Shown here: positions 57,168 to 63,887 of the stretch, piece after piece
Numbering within the stretch: the first letter of the stretch is position 1
Layout: each line of letters opens with the position of its first letter
DNA from: Hathewaya histolytica
GTDB lineage: Bacteria; Bacillota; Clostridia; Clostridiales; Clostridiaceae
Length of the DNA: 64,000 nt
Direction of reading: 5' to 3'
NCBI RefSeq assembly: GCF_901482605.1
Contig: NZ_LR590481.1
Location: 682,001-746,000, forward strand
Position numbers and translations under genes: made by a program
Notes under the pieces: generated by a model
The model's input: the letters and a program-made list of their open reading frames with translations, nothing else
Told to the model about the DNA's origin: nothing
The model's database searches: none

Positions 57168-57275
57168 CGATTCATTGATCCTAGAGTTGGTTTGCACAAT
57201 TTCCAACTCTTCTTGAGTGATGGATTTTGATAATTTAGCTTCATTGGTGATATAGAATTCACCATCATTATGGAA
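57144..57275 (-). pseudogene. Short open fragment of an unknown protein, no start codon
   Basis: The minus strand between two stops can encode FHNDGEFYITNEAKLSKSIT and further residues ending NESLNEFYQD. The composition is protein-like, but there is no start codon or ribosome site, and it overlaps the ABC fragment. It is best read as a second gene remnant, or as chance. Confidence 0.3.
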
Positions 57276-57535
57276 TTAACTCCAAATTAACCAAAATTAT
57301 ATAATTGATCGTAATATTGTTGTGCGCCATATAAATTAACTATAATGTTGTTATATGTAATAAATTTTAAAAAGTCAATCAGAGAATAAAGAGTTTTTAT
57401 TAAAGAAATATATTTGTTTTTTTGTATGTTTTATAAAATGGCGATAAAAGAGGTGTTTTTGAAAATTAAACAGTAAGGTATTTTAAATATAAAAGAAAAA
57501 AATATATTTAAACTAAAATTAGATGAGGAGTAGAT
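57276..57535. other. Non-coding gap with no clear feature
   Basis: AT-rich DNA between the gene remnants and the histidine phosphatase gene. No further open frame with a ribosome site was found. Confidence 0.4.
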
Positions 57536-58099
57536 ATGAATAAAATATACTTTGTAAGACATGCTAAACCAGATTACTCTATACATGATGATTTAATTAG
57601 ACCATTAACCGATCAAGGTATAAAAGATAGTAAAGAACTTCTTAATTTCTTTAAGGATAAAGAAATAACTAAAATATATTCAAGCCCTTATAAAAGAGCA
57701 ATAGATACTATAAAGGAAGTTGCAAAGATATATGAGCTTGAAATTGAAATTGTTGATGGTTTTAAAGAGAGAAAGATAAGTAATTGTTGGATTGAGGATT
57801 TTTCTAATTATTCACGAAAGCAATGGAGTGATTTTTCCTATAAATTAGAAGGTGGAGAATCATTAAAAGAGGTTCAAGATAGAAATATAAAAGTTCTTAA
57901 TGAAATATTAGAAAACAATGATAGTCAAAATATTGTTATAGGAACTCATGGTACTGCATTAAGTACAATTATTAAATTTTATGATAATACCTTTAATTAT
58001 GATAAATTTAATGAAATTAAAGATGTTATGCCTTTGATAATATGTATGACCTTTGAAGGTAGAAGTATTAAAAGTATAACTAGGCAAATCAATAAGTAA
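57536..58099 (+). CDS. Histidine phosphatase family protein
   Basis: 187-residue member of the phosphoglycerate-mutase-like phosphatase superfamily. The phospho-accepting RHA motif is in IYFVRHAKPDYS; further family residues are in SSPYKRAIDTI, the acidic ESLKEVQDRN and GTHGTALSTII (second His). The length is typical for a small-molecule or protein phosphatase, not a glycolytic mutase. GAGGAG precedes the ATG. Substrate unknown. Confidence 0.9.
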   Translation: MNKIYFVRHAKPDYSIHDDLIRPLTDQGIKDSKELLNFFKDKEITKIYSSPYKRAIDTIKEVAKIYELEIEIVDGFKERKISNCWIEDFSNYSRKQWSDFSYKLEGGESLKEVQDRNIKVLNEILENNDSQNIVIGTHGTALSTIIKFYDNTFNYDKFNEIKDVMPLIICMTFEGRSIKSITRQINK

Positions 58100-58104
58100 T
58101 TACT

Positions 58105-58147
58105 AAATGCCGTATTATTCAAAAGGATATGCGGTATTTTTATTTTT
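58105..58147 (+). terminator. Terminator after the histidine phosphatase gene
   Basis: AAATGCCG pairs with CGGTATTT (one wobble), extended by TAT/ATA with a bulge, followed by a T-rich run that merges with a 29-base direct repeat. Confidence 0.7.
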
Positions 58148-58169
58148 TGTCGTATTTTAAGAAGTTATG
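58141..58169 (+). repeat. 29-base direct repeat, copy 1
   Basis: T-rich start, then TTTTTTGTCGTATTTTAA and AGTTATG. It matches 59227-59255 in 28 of 29 positions, and each copy directly follows a hairpin. Confidence 0.75.
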
Positions 58170-58237
58170 GTGAAACTATTGAAATTAATGTTAAACAGTT
58201 TTAAATTAGAATTATACACATAAGGGGGACTTTATAG

Positions 58238-58732
58238 ATGGAGAGATTATTATCATTACTTTTAATTAGCATTATGGCTTTTAGTTTTACTGGGTGTGCA
58301 GGTTATGAAAATACGAAAGAAGAAAAATCACAAGGGCAATCAAAACAAGAAGTAGTTAAGGAAGATAACAAAGAATCAAATGTGAAAATGCCAAAAAAAG
58401 AAATGGGAAAAGGTAAAATTGAAATTTCAACAGCAGGAGGAACTTCAGGAGGTGGAAAAATACCAGTAGAGTTTATAGGAAAAGATGCTCAAATATCACA
58501 AATAGGTTTAAATAGTGAAGAATTTGATGGAGCTAAATTAAGTTATATATTTATTGATGGCAAAGAAGTAGAAAAGGAACAATTGGGTAATACTCAAACA
58601 GCAATAAATCTTAAAGGGAATGCATTAAAGGAAGGTAAGCATAAAGTTGAAGTAGTTCAATTTGATAATGATAAAACAGATGGCAAAATAATAACTTATA
58701 AAACTGCATCATATGAGTCTAAACTAAAATAA
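58238..58732 (+). CDS. Putative lipoprotein, function unknown
   Basis: 164 residues with a signal peptide and lipobox FTGC (Cys about 20), so it is anchored on the outer face of the membrane. A charged, low-complexity spacer (about 25-65, Lys/Glu/Gln rich) leads to a small C-terminal beta-type domain (KIEISTAGGTSGGGKIPVEFIG, LSYIFIDGKEVEKEQ, KEGKHKVEVVQFDND). The domain pattern suggests an Ig-like or adhesion fold but no family is recognised. AAGGGGG precedes the ATG. Confidence 0.75.
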   Translation: MERLLSLLLISIMAFSFTGCAGYENTKEEKSQGQSKQEVVKEDNKESNVKMPKKEMGKGKIEISTAGGTSGGGKIPVEFIGKDAQISQIGLNSEEFDGAKLSYIFIDGKEVEKEQLGNTQTAINLKGNALKEGKHKVEVVQFDNDKTDGKIITYKTASYESKLK

Positions 58733-58751
58733 AAGGTCACCATTTGGTGGA

Positions 58752-58791
58752 TTTCTATAATCCCACACGTTATTACATAGGATTATAGAAA
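58752..58791 (+). terminator. Inverted repeat after the lipoprotein gene
   Basis: TTTCTATAATCC and GGATTATAGAAA form a perfect 12-bp stem with a 16-base loop, about 20 bases past the stop codon. Confidence 0.6.
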
Positions 58792-58923
58792 ATCATCTCT
58801 TATTATTAATATGAATAAATAAGGCTGTAATCTAAATCGATGTTAATATAAATATACTCTACGAAAATTATAAACATAAATTACATCATTGAAAGAATAA
58901 TAATTATTAATTTAAGTATGTAC

Positions 58924-58970
58924 AAAAAGCATTTAACTAGATATATCTGGTTAGGTGCTTTTTATTTTAT
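58924..58970 (+). terminator. Orphan terminator
   Basis: AAAAAGCA...TAAC pairs with GTTA...TGCTTTTT around a short A/T loop and ends in a T-rich tail. No intact gene lies directly upstream. Confidence 0.65.
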
Positions 58971-59226
58971 GAAAGAGAATAAAAAATTCTAATCCTTTTG
59001 ATCTTAAGAGGAATTATATTTGAGTTAACTGTAAATGATATTTACTAAGGTGATAAAAGTGCTGTATAGAAATTTAAATAATGTGTGTCTAATATGTAAC
59101 AAAATAGTTACACATTTGCAATAGAATTGCAACAAATAATAAGTATTAAATATGTTATTATATTTATGAGTAGTTAATCCCTTGTTGATTTTATTTTGGT
59201 AGTTTCGGCTTAAGCTGTAGCTACCC

Positions 59227-59255
59227 TATTTTTTGTCGTATTTTAAAAAGTTATG
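59227..59255 (+). repeat. 29-base direct repeat, copy 2
   Basis: See copy 1 at 58141-58169; one mismatch (A for G). It follows a GGTAG/CTACC hairpin. Confidence 0.75.
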
Positions 59256-59324
59256 TAGAAAATGTTGCAATATTTAATAAATGGTTTACTATAATATATA
59301 GTATTAAAAAGGAGGTATATTACC

Positions 59325-59645
59325 ATGAGAGCTGATCTGATTGGGATTTTCATGTGTGCTTTTTTAGCAGGAGGACTATTAACTTTTTTGGGAGGCGTAA
59401 TAAAACACTTTAATGCTGGTAATATGATTAACTTATTTGATGATAAAAAACATGATAAAGATAAAGTATCTAGAGTTGTTGGTAGAAACTTTCTGTTTAC
59501 AGGATTAAGTACAATACTCATTGCTGTGATTAGTATATTTATTAATGAAGTCTATTATAATTATGTAATGATGATGCAGTTGGTTCTAATTATAGTTGGA
59601 TTAATGGCAACCTTTTATCAGTTTAATAAATATTGTAAAAAATAA
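59325..59645 (+). CDS. DUF3784-like small membrane protein
   Basis: 106 residues with three hydrophobic helices (about 5-26, 50-70 and 78-98). The family pattern is the segment LFDDKKHDKDKVSRVVGRNFL between helices 1 and 2, typical of DUF3784 proteins. Function unknown. AAGGAGG precedes the ATG. It stands alone. Confidence 0.8.
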   Translation: MRADLIGIFMCAFLAGGLLTFLGGVIKHFNAGNMINLFDDKKHDKDKVSRVVGRNFLFTGLSTILIAVISIFINEVYYNYVMMMQLVLIIVGLMATFYQFNKYCKK

Positions 59646-59868
59646 AGATAAGGACAAACTTAACGTAACTAATTCCTAAAAGTCATTTTTATATTATGTT
59701 AAAGTGGATTTGAAAATTAAATAATTATAGTTGCAATAAATTTTAAGTATATATGATAAAGCCATTGAACGATGGCTATTTTATTACCCTAGATTTTTAA
59801 TACTTTAGTTTCATTTTAGTATAGGTTAATATATATATATACTAAATAACTAAAATATGAGATAGCAC

Positions 59869-60252
59869 ATGGATTGGAGATATATAGAAAATGCTAAATT
59901 GAAAGAGTTTAATTTTATTTCTAAGAAAATAATAGATAACGATATTACAGTTTATACTAAAATGCCTAATCTAGAAATATTGCAATTTCCATCTAATTTT
60001 TATACAACTGAGCAAATTACATGGTTAGTAGCTAAATTACCTAATGTAAGAGGATATGCTTTACGACCATATATATATTTTGAAAGAAAAAATGGAGATG
60101 AGTTTGCAAGTACTTTAATTTGTGGTAAACGAAAGCCATTTATATATCACGTTGATGATAAGCAGAAGAGAAGAATACAACGTTGTATTTTAAAATTTAA
60201 TGATTTAGTAGACAAGTACAGAAATAATCCTACTATAATACCACCAACATAG
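59869..60252 (+). CDS. Hypothetical 127-residue protein
   Basis: Not recognised. The frame opens at an ATG without a good ribosome site (GATAGCAC upstream), so start and expression are uncertain. The sequence is globular and basic, with IPSNFYTTEQITWLVAKLPNVRGY-like strand-helix text (QFPSNFYTTEQITWLVAKLP) and a Pro-rich end (NNPTIIPPT). No close neighbours are related. Confidence 0.5.
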   Translation: MDWRYIENAKLKEFNFISKKIIDNDITVYTKMPNLEILQFPSNFYTTEQITWLVAKLPNVRGYALRPYIYFERKNGDEFASTLICGKRKPFIYHVDDKQKRRIQRCILKFNDLVDKYRNNPTIIPPT

Positions 60253-60377
60253 ATTAAATCTATGTCATAAGTATATCTTTGTTTAAAATAAAAATACCAT
60301 AAGGAGATGCAATATGCATAATATAGATACAATAACAATTTATTTTATAATGATTGCATTTTATTTTTGAGGATTAC

Positions 60378-60611
60378 ATGGAAAAAAATATTCCAATGGT
60401 ATTAAGAAGAATTAAGGCTGTTGATATTAATAAGATGAAAATGGGAAGATATAAAGTTTTAAACTATAAGGAATCATACTTTTATATAATGGATTGTCGA
60501 AAACCAATTGTAGCAATAGGTACAAAAGATAACAAGCTTATAGTTATAAATTATCAGGATTATAAAAAAACAGAAGATTTATATAAGTCACTGGAACAGT
60601 TTAAAAAATAA
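60378..60611 (+). CDS. Hypothetical 77-residue protein
   Basis: Not recognised. The ATG chosen follows GAGGA by 5 bases; an upstream in-frame TTG lacks a ribosome site. Basic, probably a small alpha/beta protein (MGRYKVLNYKESYFYIMDCR, IVAIGTKDNKLIVINYQDYKK). A terminator follows. Confidence 0.6.
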   Translation: MEKNIPMVLRRIKAVDINKMKMGRYKVLNYKESYFYIMDCRKPIVAIGTKDNKLIVINYQDYKKTEDLYKSLEQFKK

Positions 60612-60650
60612 GATAAAATAAAATCAGATAATAATGTGAAGAATTAGAGT

Positions 60651-60680
60651 TAAGCACTTGGAGAAATCCAGGTGTTTTTT
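60651..60680 (+). terminator. Terminator after the 77-residue gene
   Basis: GCACTTGGA and TCCAGGTGT (one G-T pair) with a GAAA loop and seven T. Confidence 0.88.
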
Positions 60681-60797
60681 TATTCATTGATATAAATAAT
60701 AAGAAAATATTAAAAGTTAAAATATAATAATATATTACAAATTGTTACATACTATCCCTTTTATTCTATATAATCAAAAACAGAAAGGAGGGATATT

Positions 60798-60965
60798 ATG
60801 TCAAAGGAAGAGTTGTTATTAAAGAAAATAGAAGAACTTAGAAGTTTGATGAATCAGCTAATAAGTGAAAAAGCTGATCTTATCGATCCTGATGTTGTAC
60901 TATTAAGTCAGAAACTAGACATTTTGCTTAATGAGTATAACGAGTTTTTAAGAGAATGTGATTAA
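60798..60965 (+). CDS. Spo0E family sporulation phosphatase-like small protein
   Basis: 55-residue protein too short for many gene finders. MSKEELLLKKIEELRSLMNQ opens a two-helix hairpin, and LLSQKLDILLNEY contains the SQxLD signature of Spo0E-type aspartyl-phosphate phosphatases, which dephosphorylate Spo0A-P and delay sporulation in bacilli. GAAAGGAGG precedes the ATG and a terminator follows. In clostridia, which lack the classic phosphorelay, the target would be Spo0A itself; this is inference. Confidence 0.85.
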   Translation: MSKEELLLKKIEELRSLMNQLISEKADLIDPDVVLLSQKLDILLNEYNEFLRECD

Positions 60966-60988
60966 GTAGTAATAAACTAAAGATAAAG

Positions 60989-61013
60989 AGCATCCATATT
61001 TGGATGCTTTTAT
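60989..61013 (+). terminator. Terminator after the Spo0E-like gene
   Basis: AGCATCCA and TGGATGCT with a TATT loop, then TTTATTG. Confidence 0.88.
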
Positions 61014-61217
61014 TGTCTATGAATATAAAGAAGGCTTATATGTTAGAATTTGTTATTAGTTAAATATACTATTTTATAGATACTTCTAATTAATACTTCT
61101 ATAGATTAATTTTAGATAGTATTAACATAAGGAACGTTTTAATACTCTATGTTCTATTATATTAATAGTAAGAAAACATCTAATAGAAAGTCTTAAAACT
61201 AAAGGAGGAGAAAATGG

Positions 61218-61463
61218 ATGGATTTTGGGAGTATTAGTTTAATGGTAGCAATAGTAATGGGCTTATCAGAAGTTTTTAAGAGTTTAGGACTTAATCCTAA
61301 ATTTGTACCAATATTAAATTTAATTTTAGGTATATTACTCGGTATTTTTTATATTTCAAATGGAAGATTTAAAGAGGGAATAATGAATGGAATTATAGTT
61401 GGGTTATCTGCAAGTGGATTTTATTCGGGAACAAAGAATACTATAGAAAATTTTAGGCATTAA
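61218..61463 (+). CDS. Small holin-like membrane protein
   Basis: 81 residues with three hydrophobic helices (about 5-22, 28-48 and 56-72) and a short charged tail, size and layout as in phage holins of Firmicutes. The signal is generic, and no endolysin or phage gene is next to it, so it may be a domesticated holin or an unrelated small membrane protein. AAAGGAGGAG precedes the ATG. A terminator shared with the convergent ymaF gene follows. Confidence 0.6.
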   Translation: MDFGSISLMVAIVMGLSEVFKSLGLNPKFVPILNLILGILLGIFYISNGRFKEGIMNGIIVGLSASGFYSGTKNTIENFRH

Positions 61464-61492
61464 CAGTATATTTAAATGAATTGTGTATAAAA

Positions 61493-61515
61493 AATGGGAG
61501 GATAGCCCTCCCATT
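61493..61515. terminator. Bidirectional terminator between the holin-like gene and ymaF
   Basis: AATGGGAGG and CCTCCCATT form a perfect 9-bp stem with an ATAGC loop between convergent genes. Confidence 0.82.
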
Positions 61516-61522
61516 ATAATAT

Positions 61523-61873
61523 TTAAACTAATGGACTTTCAATTAAAGTTGTAGCTATAAATTCGTGTCTGTGCTCATCATTACAAGTTGTAACCCCTGT
61601 TACACAGTGAATATGCTTTCCATCACAGGTCTCAATAGCAGGACCGGTAGTAATACAGATTTCATGGAAGTGGTCAAAGAAATCTGTTCTTACACGAATT
61701 CTATGGGCATGTGAACGTCCACAGCGAAAAGCTTGACCAGTAACCCCAGCAAATCTATGATTATGACGTTCATCGCACTCTTCAGCTAATTTAGTGCTAC
61801 CTAAAAATTCATGAACGTGTCTTTGTCTCTCATTACGTTCATCTTCACACATATTACTTCTATTGTTGCTCAT
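61523..61873 (-). CDS. YmaF family protein
   Basis: 116-residue soluble protein of the YmaF family, function unknown. It is rich in His and Cys, arranged as repeated HxHEF or HxHR motifs (RHVHEFLGST, ERHNHRFAGVTGQ, RSHAHRIRVRTDFFDHFHE, GKHIHCVTGVT, DEHRHEFIATT) that look like internal repeats and probably bind metal. AAAGGAG precedes the ATG. In Bacillus, ymaF is an uncharacterised gene. Confidence 0.87.
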   Translation of the reverse strand: MSNNRSNMCEDERNERQRHVHEFLGSTKLAEECDERHNHRFAGVTGQAFRCGRSHAHRIRVRTDFFDHFHEICITTGPAIETCDGKHIHCVTGVTTCNDEHRHEFIATTLIESPLV

Positions 61874-62180
61874 TGAAATCGCTCCTTTTCTTACGTATAA
61901 TAACTACAATATATAATATGTTGTAAATTATAATATGTGAGATATATTGTGCTAACGTATTATTTTATGAATAAGGGCCAACTTATAATTTAGTAACATA
62001 ATTCTACATAGGATAATAGTATAAAGTATAGTCTAATGATTGGTAGAGTTTAAATTTCTAAATTTATTTTCGAAATCACATATAAATATATATTTAAATA
62101 AGCCATTTTAATTTTATATTGATATTAATAGTAAAATCATCTAAATAACACCTTTTTGAGATAGCATTAAAGTGTAAATG
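61874..62180. other. AT-rich divergent gap between ymaF and the shared-leader gene
   Basis: No open frame. It contains TTTAGTAACATAATT (around 61991), which recurs around 62742 before the next gene of the family. This is part of the repeated upstream module and is a candidate promoter (CATAnnnTA resembles sigma-E/K -10 elements). Confidence 0.4.
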
Positions 62181-62270
62181 AACATAGTCAATATACTTTT
62201 AAAGTAAATATGACATTTTAAATAACAATGGCTATGTAAACAATACTATTAAAAACCGAGGTGCATTTAG
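62181..62270 (+). promoter_or_regulatory. Conserved leader A (before the peptidoglycan-binding gene)
   Basis: ACATAGTCA (62182-62190) can pair with TGGCTATGT (62229-62237; one G-U) across about 38 bases. It is followed by TATTAAAAA, then the ribosome site GAGGTGCATTTAG and the ATG. The same arrangement precedes the next three genes. It is nearly identical to leader B. Confidence 0.75.
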
Positions 62271-62645
62271 ATGAAGTATGTTAGAAATATTGGAAAATCT
62301 AAAGGAAAAGTGAGTTCTTATAATGGATATATGGCAGGAGATATAGTGCGTAGGCTGCAACATGAGCTTAATATTCAGTTTGGAAGAGGGATTGTAGAAG
62401 ATGGTTTAGTAGGACCTCTAACTCTTAATGCATTAATTTTAGTTAAAAAAGGTGCAAGAGGTAATATAACAAAAATAATTCAAGAACTTTTAATGAACAA
62501 AGGTTACTCTGTAGGTCCTTATGGTGCAGATGGAATTTTTGGTAATGCAACTTTTAATGGAATTTTAAAGTTTCAACGTGATAATGGCCTTTCTCAAGAT
62601 GGTATAGTTGGAAATAACACTTGGAGAGCTTTATTAAAAATTTAG
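62271..62645 (+). CDS. Peptidoglycan-binding domain protein (two PG_binding_1 repeats)
   Basis: 124-residue protein consisting of two peptidoglycan-binding_1 modules: residues 20-60 (DIVRRLQHELNIQFGRGIVEDGLVGPLTLNAL, diverged) and 62-122 (KIIQELLMNKGY, DGIFGNATFNGILKFQRDNG, DGIVGNNTWRALL). There is no signal peptide and no catalytic domain, so an intracellular or spore-associated role is possible. Translation is from the shared leader that also precedes the small Arg-rich proteins, so it is probably co-regulated with them. Confidence 0.88.
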   Translation: MKYVRNIGKSKGKVSSYNGYMAGDIVRRLQHELNIQFGRGIVEDGLVGPLTLNALILVKKGARGNITKIIQELLMNKGYSVGPYGADGIFGNATFNGILKFQRDNGLSQDGIVGNNTWRALLKI

Positions 62646-62662
62646 GCAATTAGTTAATAAGG

Positions 62663-62690
62663 AAATGGGAGGTTATCCTCCCATTTTTTA
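62663..62690 (+). terminator. Terminator after the peptidoglycan-binding gene
   Basis: AAATGGGAGG and CCTCCCATTT form a 10-bp stem with a TTAT loop, then a T run. Confidence 0.9.
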
Positions 62691-62840
62691 TTAATATGTT
62701 TTTCATGAAGATATAAAAAATAATAAAGAAAAAAGTATAATTTAGTAACATAATTGTATGTATAGTAATATGATGTAGTATAAGCATCAATTAATATAGT
62801 TTAAATTTTTAAATATCTCTGCATTCTTAATATAAAAACT

Positions 62841-62876
62841 ATCTAATAATCTAGTTGCAAAGCAATTTTATTAGAT
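62841..62876 (+). other. Additional hairpin upstream of leader B
   Basis: ATCTAATAA and TTATTAGAT are exact inverted repeats around an inner TTGC/GCAA. It has no obvious counterpart before leader A, C or D. Confidence 0.5.
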
Positions 62877-62882
62877 AAAATT

Positions 62883-62973
62883 AAACATAGTCATAGATGC
62901 TTTTAAAGTAATGTGACATTTAAAATGATAGTGGCTATGTAAACAAAAATATTAAAAATTGGGGTGCATTTAG
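62883..62973 (+). promoter_or_regulatory. Conserved leader B
   Basis: ACATAGTCA (62885-62893) and TGGCTATGT (62932-62940) flank a short A/T core containing CTTTTAAAG. TATTAAAAA and the ribosome site GGGGTGCATTTAG follow. It aligns with leader A over nearly its whole length. Confidence 0.75.
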
Positions 62974-63153
62974 ATGAGATATACTAGAGATTTTGATGAA
63001 TTTAAAGAGTTTGAAATAATTAAGGGTGAAGATTTTCAAGAGGTTAGAAGAGAAGATAGGAATCATAAAAAGCACAAAAGATGTGGAGATATAAAAATAA
63101 AAGCCAAATGTGTTAATGTGTTTCTTTGTCCTCAAAAAAAACATGATAAATAA
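62974..63153 (+). CDS. Small charged protein, tandem family member 1
   Basis: 59-residue Lys/Arg/Asp/Glu-rich protein. It shares with the next two genes an N-terminal TRDFxxF/SRDFERF start, a central basic run, and the motif RCGDIKIKAKCVNVFLC near the C-terminus (in the next gene RCGNVEIKAETVNVFVC). The flanking cysteines are conserved. No signal peptide. Function unknown; the shape resembles small spore-coat or nucleic-acid-binding proteins. It is too short and too charged for standard searches and has its own leader and terminator. Confidence 0.82.
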   Translation: MRYTRDFDEFKEFEIIKGEDFQEVRREDRNHKKHKRCGDIKIKAKCVNVFLCPQKKHDK

Positions 63154-63170
63154 TGTTTTTAGGTTTAAAG

Positions 63171-63194
63171 GAGCCCTTTAAAAGGGCTTCTTTC
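63171..63194 (+). terminator. Terminator after small protein 1
   Basis: AGCCCTTT and AAAGGGCT pair and are followed by TCTTTC, a modest T tail. Confidence 0.75.
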
Positions 63195-63344
63195 TAAAGC
63201 AGAGAAACTCAATATAAAATAAAAATAGAATTAATTTATATTGTAGAGGAACATTTTTATACTGCATTAATATAATGTAGTGTAGCTACAAAATGTAATT
63301 AAAATAATTTATCTTCCTTATAAATTTAAAGGGAGTTTATACAA

Positions 63345-63430
63345 GAACATAGTCACAGACATCTAAAGCTATAGGATAAATACTATAAAATATTGACTAT
63401 GTAAAATATTAAAAAATGAGGTGCGTTTAG
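63345..63430 (+). promoter_or_regulatory. Conserved leader C
   Basis: ACATAGTCA (63347-63355) pairs perfectly with TGACTATGT (63394-63402). An inner TATAG/CTATA hairpin lies between. TATTAAAAA and GAGGTGCGTTTAG follow. Relative to leaders A and B the outer stem has A-U where they have G-U, consistent with a conserved RNA stem. Confidence 0.8.
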
Positions 63431-63607
63431 ATGAGTAGAGATTTTGAAAGATTTGAATCATTATGCGAAGAAGATAGAAATGATGATAGGGAAAGAAGTA
63501 GACGTAGACGTTCAAGAAGATGTGGAAATGTAGAAATCAAAGCTGAAACTGTAAATGTATTTGTGTGTGAGCATAACAGACATCATAGAGATAATGAAAG
63601 ATGCTAG
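63431..63607 (+). CDS. Small Arg/Asp-rich protein, tandem family member 2
   Basis: 58 residues. SRDFERFESLCEEDRNDDRE leads to an extreme basic stretch (RSRRRRSRRC), the core motif CGNVEIKAETVNVFVC and a His/Arg-rich tail ending in Cys. The mix of acidic head, basic centre and paired Cys suggests binding to nucleic acid, acidic polymer or other coat proteins. It is a paralogue of the gene before and the partial gene after it. ATG after GAGGTG. Function unknown. Confidence 0.82.
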   Translation: MSRDFERFESLCEEDRNDDRERSRRRRSRRCGNVEIKAETVNVFVCEHNRHHRDNERC

Positions 63608-63622
63608 TTTATTAATTTTAAG

Positions 63623-63650
63623 AGAAGTCCTTTAAAAGGACTTCTTTTTA
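63623..63650 (+). terminator. Terminator after small protein 2
   Basis: AGAAGTCC and GGACTTCT flank a TTTAAAA loop, followed by TTTTA. Confidence 0.88.
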
Positions 63651-63802
63651 GTTTGCTTTAAAGCTAGAATAAAATTAATTCATATTTTTATGAACTAATT
63701 TTATTCTACAGTAATATAGTGTAGTGTAAGTAAAAATATAATTAAAATAAACTACTCTATTTTTTAGAATTCTAAATTTATATGATTAAAATAAATTTAT
63801 AC

Positions 63803-63887
63803 GAATAGCATATCTATGGACACCTATAAAAAGGAATATATCCATAAATATTTGCTATATAAAATATAAAAAATGAGGTGCAGTTGG
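63803..63887 (+). promoter_or_regulatory. Conserved leader D
   Basis: ATAGCA (63805-63810) pairs with TGCTAT (63853-63858), and inside it TATGGA (63815-63820) pairs with TCCATA (63841-63846). The sequences differ from leaders A to C but the pairing is kept, which is the mark of covariation. AAAAAATGAGGTGCAGTTGG then leads to the ATG. Confidence 0.75.

Larger units (their letters stand above)
58733..59324. other. 592-base gap with hairpins but no intact gene
   Basis: Contains inverted repeats at 58752-58791 and 58924-58970, a third hairpin (GGTAG...CTACC near 59200-59225) with TATTTTTT, and the second copy of the 29-base repeat. No open frame with a start and ribosome site was seen. Terminators without genes suggest that small genes have decayed here. 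Confidence 0.5.

Noticed and set aside
61218-62645. Prophage lysis module (holin-like plus peptidoglycan-binding protein)
   Set aside because: No endolysin catalytic domain, structural, integrase or repressor gene is present, the two genes are separated by a convergent ymaF, and the binding protein shares its leader with non-phage small proteins.
62935-63144. 69-residue minus-strand frame over small protein 1
   Set aside because: Antisense to the family member that has a conserved leader, ribosome site, paralogue and terminator.
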